A DNA stretch of 8,422 nucleotides from Candidatus Latescibacterota bacterium. Its GTDB lineage: Bacteria; Latescibacterota; 4484-107. The translations under genes were made by a program, and so were the position numbers. Location: contig JAUWMS010000076.1 of assembly GCA_030613045.1 (NCBI GenBank), positions 1 to 8,422 on the forward strand, read 5' to 3'. Below the pieces are notes generated by a model. The model ran no database searches. It was not told the DNA's origin and worked only from the letters and a program-made list of their open reading frames with translations. Shown in pieces: positions 5,427 through 8,422 of the stretch; within the stretch, counting starts at the first letter, position 1; every line of letters starts with the position of its first letter.

Positions 5427-6275
5427 ATGACGGAACGAGCCGATGCGCACATTCATCTGTTCGAGGGAGGGTATCAGGGCGAATCCTTTGTCGGACGGCC
5501 GGGCGTAGAGATCGACGAGGCGGCGTGCTATGCATCCCTGGCAAAGGACCATCACGTTCAGGCCGCGCTCGTGGTGGGATACTCGGCCGAGCCTTGGGCG
5601 GCAGCCAATCACCATTTCCTGACTCGCATGGCCGCCCAACACGATTGGATTCGGCCAGTAACGTATGTGGAGCCGGTCGAGCCTCCTACCATCGAGGCGC
5701 TGGAGCGGTTCAAAACGCAGGGGTTTATTGGCTTGAGCCTGTATATTTTCGGACAGGACAAGGTCAGTGCGTTGCTGCGCATACCCAACGAGCTCTGGTC
5801 CTGGTTGACGAAGCAACGATGGCTGGTCAGCGTGAACTCTCGTGGTGGAGACTGGTCGGCGTGGTTGAGGATTCTGCAGCGACACGGTGACCTGCGCCTG
5901 ATCGTGTCGCACTTGGGGCTGCCTCCGAGGGTCAGCGAATCTCCTCCCGTGCGTGAAGCACGCCGGGCTATGGCTGACGTGCTGGCGTTGGCCGAGTTCC
6001 CGGAGGTGCGGGTGAAGCTGAGCGGATTCTATGCGTTGACCGATCCCGGTCATGACTATCCGCACCGGGCAGCCTGGCCCTATGTCGAAGCCCTACTGGG
6101 CACGTATAGCGTTGAGCGCCTGCTTTGGGCATCGGACTTCTCTCCCTGTCTGGATTGGGTCACCTTTCCGCAGACCTTCGACCTGTTTTCCAGGATGCCC
6201 TTTCTGAGCAACGCGGATCGCTCGCGCATCGAGGGGGGAAATCTGCTGGGCCTGTTGGGTCAGGTGAGGATATAG
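5427..6275 (+). CDS. Amidohydrolase-2 family (PF04909-type) TIM-barrel hydrolase
   Basis: A 282-residue metal-dependent hydrolase. The first barrel strand carries DAHIHLF (H8, H10). Later landmarks are LIVSHLGLPP (H162), VRVKLSGFYAL, RLLWASDFSPC with D237 as the expected catalytic or metal-ligand Asp, and the terminal RIEGGNLLGLL. The family includes lactonases such as 2-pyrone-4,6-dicarboxylate lactonase and L-fuconolactonase, and some decarboxylases. Next to a Gfo/Idh/MocA dehydrogenase, a sugar-lactonase role is the most natural reading (inference). GGGAGG at 5412-5417 fixes the start, 24 nt after the previous stop, so it is in the same operon. After the stop there is a GC-rich hairpin (6287-6305) without a T-run; the first strong terminator is at 6613. 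Confidence 0.87.
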   Translation: MTERADAHIHLFEGGYQGESFVGRPGVEIDEAACYASLAKDHHVQAALVVGYSAEPWAAANHHFLTRMAAQHDWIRPVTYVEPVEPPTIEALERFKTQGFIGLSLYIFGQDKVSALLRIPNELWSWLTKQRWLVSVNSRGGDWSAWLRILQRHGDLRLIVSHLGLPPRVSESPPVREARRAMADVLALAEFPEVRVKLSGFYALTDPGHDYPHRAAWPYVEALLGTYSVERLLWASDFSPCLDWVTFPQTFDLFSRMPFLSNADRSRIEGGNLLGLLGQVRI

Positions 6276-6425
6276 TGCGTTCGGGACCGGTCGGACATCG
6301 GCCGGCATCCGAGCAGGATGTGATCTACGGAGGATGCTTCACCCACACAACCGGCAGTGGTCACCGGCACGAAGATGCAGCTTACCGGACTGCAAATGTG
6401 GGGCGACATTAGTATAATGATATGG

Positions 6426-6557
6426 TGTACCCCAAAAACTGGACAATGATCTAAGGAGGATTGAGGACGATTTTGAGGAACAGGAACCGTGAAATATTGG
6501 TGAGAGTTATGTCCGGTTTCGAAAGGGGGTATATATATGATGAGTTTACGCAAGCGT
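6426..6557 (+). mobile_element. Probable left-end remnant of an IS3-family insertion sequence
   Basis: TGTACCCCAAAAACTGGACA (6426-6445) has the look of the terminal inverted repeat of IS3-group elements. About 110 bp later comes TTTCGAAAGGGGG, then ATGATGAGTTTACGCAAGCG, reading MMSLRKR, the typical basic start of an IS3 OrfA. The reading then departs from any transposase exactly where a 34-nt dispersed repeat begins (6558). There is no right end and no transposase body, so this is a truncated fragment. The call rests on pattern memory of the family, without alignment. Confidence 0.45.
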
Positions 6558-6591
6558 ACTTGGAACTATCGATGCCACAAGGCTGAAGATG
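6558..6591. repeat. 34-nt dispersed repeat, copy 2 of 2
   Basis: It matches 2711-2744 at 31 of 34 positions. It abuts the IS3-like left end. Here the ATG present in the first copy reads ATC, and the downstream sequence diverges at once. Confidence 0.6.
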
Positions 6592-6612
6592 CGGCTGAGG
6601 GGAAGGTCAATC

Positions 6613-6648
6613 AAGAGGCCCTGACTCACTATCGAGTCAGGGCCTTTT
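6613..6648 (+). terminator. Intrinsic terminator, possibly bidirectional
   Basis: The stem AGGCCCTGACTC (6616-6627) pairs perfectly over 12 bp with GAGTCAGGGCCT (6634-6645) around an ACTATC loop. TTTT follows on the + strand, with AAGA on the opposite flank. It would stop + transcription from the operon or IS remnant before it runs into thiL. For the convergent thiL transcript the stem is the same but the T-run is weaker. Confidence 0.75.
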
Positions 6649-6657
6649 CCCCCGGCC

Positions 6658-6691
6658 AAAAAAATCACCCATCCTGTGTCCTTCCACGGAT
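6658..6691 (-). terminator. Weak candidate terminator for thiE-thiL
   Basis: Read on the minus strand, ATCC-GTG (6685-6691) pairs with CAC-a-GGAT (6671-6678) around a GAAGGA loop. Six nucleotides later comes a run of seven T (the A-run at 6658-6664). It begins 13 nt after the thiL stop. The gap between stem and T-run is longer than ideal. Confidence 0.3.
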
Positions 6692-6703
6692 ACAAGCTGC
6701 GCG

Positions 6704-7654
6704 TCACGCCCCCGCAAAATGATCGTACCCGGACCGTTCGAGCCGCGTCTCCTTCCCAGCCGTGCTGAGATAAACTCCCTCCCCTTCCCGAATCTCTCCA
6801 ACCAAACTTCCCGGCGCCTTCTCCGCGTAATTCTCCGGAACCGTATAGACCAGCTCGAAATCCTCTCCGCCGAAAAGCGCAAAGTCCAGCGCATCCGCGG
6901 AGACCGCTTCGGCGGCCTTACGCACTTCGTCCAAAATGGGAACCTGCTCCGCATAGAGCACGGCGCCGCATCCGCTGGCCCGGCAGATATTCTTCACCTC
7001 CGAGGCCAGCCCGTCGCTCACATCCTCCATCGCGTGGGCATAGGGCGCAACCTCGTGGGAAATGTCCATCCGCGCCGAGGGTTCGGTGTGCCGTCTTTTG
7101 ACCGCCTCAAAACCGGCGACTCCTTTCAGGAAAAGCATCAGCCCGGCGGTGGAGGCTCCGAGCGGACCGGACACGAAGATGCGGTCCCCGGGGCGGGCAT
7201 GGCTCCGAAGGCAGAGGCGATCCTCCTGCGCGGTTCCGATGAGCGTGACGTTGATGACCATCCTCGCTCCGTGAGTGGTATCGCCCCCGATGACGTCGAA
7301 TCCGTACCGATCCGCCACCTCGTAGATCCCTTCGTACATCCCGTCCACGAGTTCCACCTCGGTCTCCTCGGTCAGCGCGAGGGAGATCAGGGCATAGCGG
7401 GGTTCTCCGCCCATCGCGGCAATATCGGACACGTTGCTCTCCATCGCCTTGATGCCGATCTGCCGGGGCGTGAAATACCGAAGGGCGAAGTGATCGCCCT
7501 CCACGAGCATATCCGTGGTGATGATCTGAAATCCCTCCGCGGTTCGGATCACCGCCGCATCGTCGCCGATCCCGCAAAGCACGTCCGGATTCCGCGCCGG
7601 ACGGGCTATGCGCTCGATGAGCTTGAACTCCCCACCGAGATCGCTGATTTTCAT
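6704..7654 (-). CDS. thiL: Thiamine-monophosphate kinase
   Basis: ThiL phosphorylates thiamine monophosphate with ATP to give thiamine diphosphate, the active cofactor, in the cytoplasm. The 316-residue protein has normal family length and all the landmarks: FKLIERIA at the start, GIGDDAAVI (residues 28-36, metal-binding D31/D32), TTDMLVEGDHF (46-56), IKAMESNVSDIAAMGGEP (68-85), GGDTTHG (123-129), SGPLGAST (162-169), DVSDGL (211-216) and FGGEDFELVY (261-270). The ATG at 7654 follows AGAAGGAGA on the minus strand. It lies 50 nt downstream of thiE, so the two probably form a thiEL operon, although the gap is filled by one arm of an inverted repeat. No anomalies were seen in the catalytic regions. 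Confidence 0.95.
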   Translation of the reverse strand: MKISDLGGEFKLIERIARPARNPDVLCGIGDDAAVIRTAEGFQIITTDMLVEGDHFALRYFTPRQIGIKAMESNVSDIAAMGGEPRYALISLALTEETEVELVDGMYEGIYEVADRYGFDVIGGDTTHGARMVINVTLIGTAQEDRLCLRSHARPGDRIFVSGPLGASTAGLMLFLKGVAGFEAVKRRHTEPSARMDISHEVAPYAHAMEDVSDGLASEVKNICRASGCGAVLYAEQVPILDEVRKAAEAVSADALDFALFGGEDFELVYTVPENYAEKAPGSLVGEIREGEGVYLSTAGKETRLERSGYDHFAGA

Positions 7655-7673
7655 AAAACTTTCTCCTTCTTCT

Positions 7674-7753
7674 CACCGCAAAGACGCAAAGAACGCAGAG
7701 AACTTCACACCCTGGGTTTTGGTTTTCTTTGCGCACTCTGCATCTTTGTGGTG
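7674..7753. repeat. Dispersed inverted repeat (CACCRCAAAGAYGC type)
   Basis: Two 30-nt arms, 7674-7703 and 7724-7753, are inverted copies matching at 23 of 30 positions, almost all differences being transitions. Both outer ends read CACCRCAAAGAYGCA on their own strand. A 20-nt loop contains the thiE stop codon. The motif of repeated CGCAAAG units is one I recognise from intergenic repeats of many environmental bacterial genomes, where it is often mis-called as short ORFs. Here the right arm is read as the end of thiE. Confidence 0.65.
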
Positions 7754-8394
7754 CGGATCCCAAGAAATGAAATCCAGTCCCGCACGCTTTCCCTCACATC
7801 CTCCTGCGTCACGATGGCGGAGATCGCGCAGACCGCGTCGGCTCCGGCTTCGAGGACCTGTGAGGCATTCTCTTTGCTGATGCCGGCGATGCCCACGATG
7901 GGAACCTCGACCTGCGCGCGGATCTCCCGAAGTCCCTCCAGTCCGATTGGAACGCCCGCGTCGGCCTTGGTGCTCGTGGCGAAGATCGGGCTGACGCCGA
8001 TGTAGTCCGCGCCACCTTCGACGGCCTCCAGCGCCTCCCCCACATTGTGCACCGTGATCCCGATGAGTTTGTCCTGGCCCATCAGCCTCCGGGCGCTCTC
8101 CAACGGCATATCCTCCTGACCGAGGTGCACGCCGTCGGCATCCACGGACAGCGCCAGATCCACCCGGTCGTTGACGATGAACGTGGCCCCGGCGGCGCGG
8201 CAGAGCTTCTTAATCCGAAGGGCTTCCCGGATCTGATCCCGGAGCGAAAGCGCCTTCTCCCGGTACTGAACGATCCGCACGCCTCCCTCGAGCGCCGTAC
8301 GGACATCCTCCACATTTCCTTTTCGGGATAGGGAGCGGTCCGTGAGGAAGTAAAGCCTGCTGAATTTATAGCCTTTCCACACGCATGCGGTCAT
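7705..8394 (-). CDS. thiE: Thiamine phosphate synthase
   Basis: ThiE joins HMP-pyrophosphate and the thiazole phosphate to make thiamine monophosphate, the substrate of the adjacent ThiL. The 229-residue TIM barrel shows LYFLTDR (residues 14-20), VQYREK (42-47), FIVNDRVDLA (72-81), DGVHLGQEDMP (87-97), YIGVSPIFATSTK (131-143), PIVGIAGI (165-172) and AVCAISAI (188-194). I chose ATG 8394, with AAAGGAAA on the minus strand ending 4 nt before it; a TTG one codon upstream is less likely. About the last 15 residues (TTKMQSAQRKPKPRV) are encoded by a dispersed inverted repeat and are not part of the normal fold, so the protein is slightly longer than usual at its C-terminus. The upstream regulatory region, including any TPP riboswitch, lies outside the window. 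Confidence 0.94.
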   Translation of the reverse strand: MTACVWKGYKFSRLYFLTDRSLSRKGNVEDVRTALEGGVRIVQYREKALSLRDQIREALRIKKLCRAAGATFIVNDRVDLALSVDADGVHLGQEDMPLESARRLMGQDKLIGITVHNVGEALEAVEGGADYIGVSPIFATSTKADAGVPIGLEGLREIRAQVEVPIVGIAGISKENASQVLEAGADAVCAISAIVTQEDVRESVRDWISFLGIRTTKMQSAQRKPKPRV

Positions 8395-8422
8395 CAAGTT
8401 TCCTTTCGTCGAGATGAAAAAT

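Larger units (their letters stand above)
6276..6703. other. Intergenic region with IS remnant, repeat and terminator
   Basis: This convergent spacer lies between the + operon and thiL on the minus strand. It holds a GC hairpin (6287-6305), about 120 bp with no recognisable feature, a probable left end of an IS3-family element (6426-about 6557), the second copy of a 34-nt repeat (6558-6591) and a strong terminator hairpin (6613-6648). An open frame from 6537 runs straight through the terminator and is not annotated as a gene. Confidence 0.55.

Noticed and set aside
5382..6065. 227-codon open frame on the minus strand
   Set aside because: It is antisense to the amidohydrolase gene, which has full family motifs. 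The antisense translation is low in recognisable structure.
6287..6305. Terminator after the amidohydrolase gene
   Set aside because: The hairpin has a GC-rich stem with two wobble pairs but no following T-run. The real terminator appears to be at 6613.
6537..6722. 61-codon ORF with a good AAAGGGGG ribosome site
   Set aside because: Only its first seven codons look like a gene (IS3 OrfA start). The rest is a dispersed repeat, a terminator hairpin and the antisense end of thiL, so it is a truncated remnant.
6719..8005. Long open frame on the + strand across thiL and thiE
   Set aside because: It is antisense to two clear thiamine genes, its translation is Arg/His/Gly/Pro-rich with no family signature, and it reads through a dispersed repeat. 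It arises from the GC-rich codons of thiL and thiE.

Overview
This is an accessory, mosaic stretch of a bacterial chromosome, probably from an uncultivated lineage. Complete thiE and thiL genes and Shine-Dalgarno sites before most genes show it is bacterial. Several short palindromic intergenic repeat families fit the large, repeat-rich genomes of environmental phyla, but I cannot name a phylum from sequence alone. By eye, base composition rises from AT-rich at the left edge, through intermediate in the first two genes, to GC-rich over the metabolic operon and the thi genes. The left third therefore looks acquired.

Left part (1 to about 2670, + strand): three unrelated genes in one orientation resemble an integron-type gene-cassette array without a visible integrase. 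They encode a HEPN-like protein with an RNxxAH motif, a two-helix membrane-anchored YbjQ-family protein, and a DUF1349 protein. The first two are each followed, at or just after the stop codon, by a ~60-bp imperfect palindrome resembling an attC site (1039-1096 and 1979-2038). The third gene starts about 24 bp after the second site. This is the most interesting feature of the window.

Middle part (2668-6275, + strand): a repeat-rich spacer leads into a tight three-gene operon. It encodes an M20 zinc deacylase/peptidase, a Gfo/Idh/MocA-type NAD(P)-dependent oxidoreductase (ATGA overlap with the M20 gene) and an amidohydrolase-2 family hydrolase (24 bp further on). Deacylation, oxidation of a sugar-like hydroxyl and hydrolysis of a lactone or ring is a coherent reaction series, but the substrate is unknown.

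Right part (6276-8422): the spacer holds what looks like the left end of a decayed IS3-family element, a 34-nt repeat also present near 2711, and a strong intrinsic terminator. thiE and thiL then run convergently on the minus strand and supply thiamine phosphate synthase and thiamine-monophosphate kinase. A dispersed inverted repeat sits between them and supplies the last ~15 codons of thiE.
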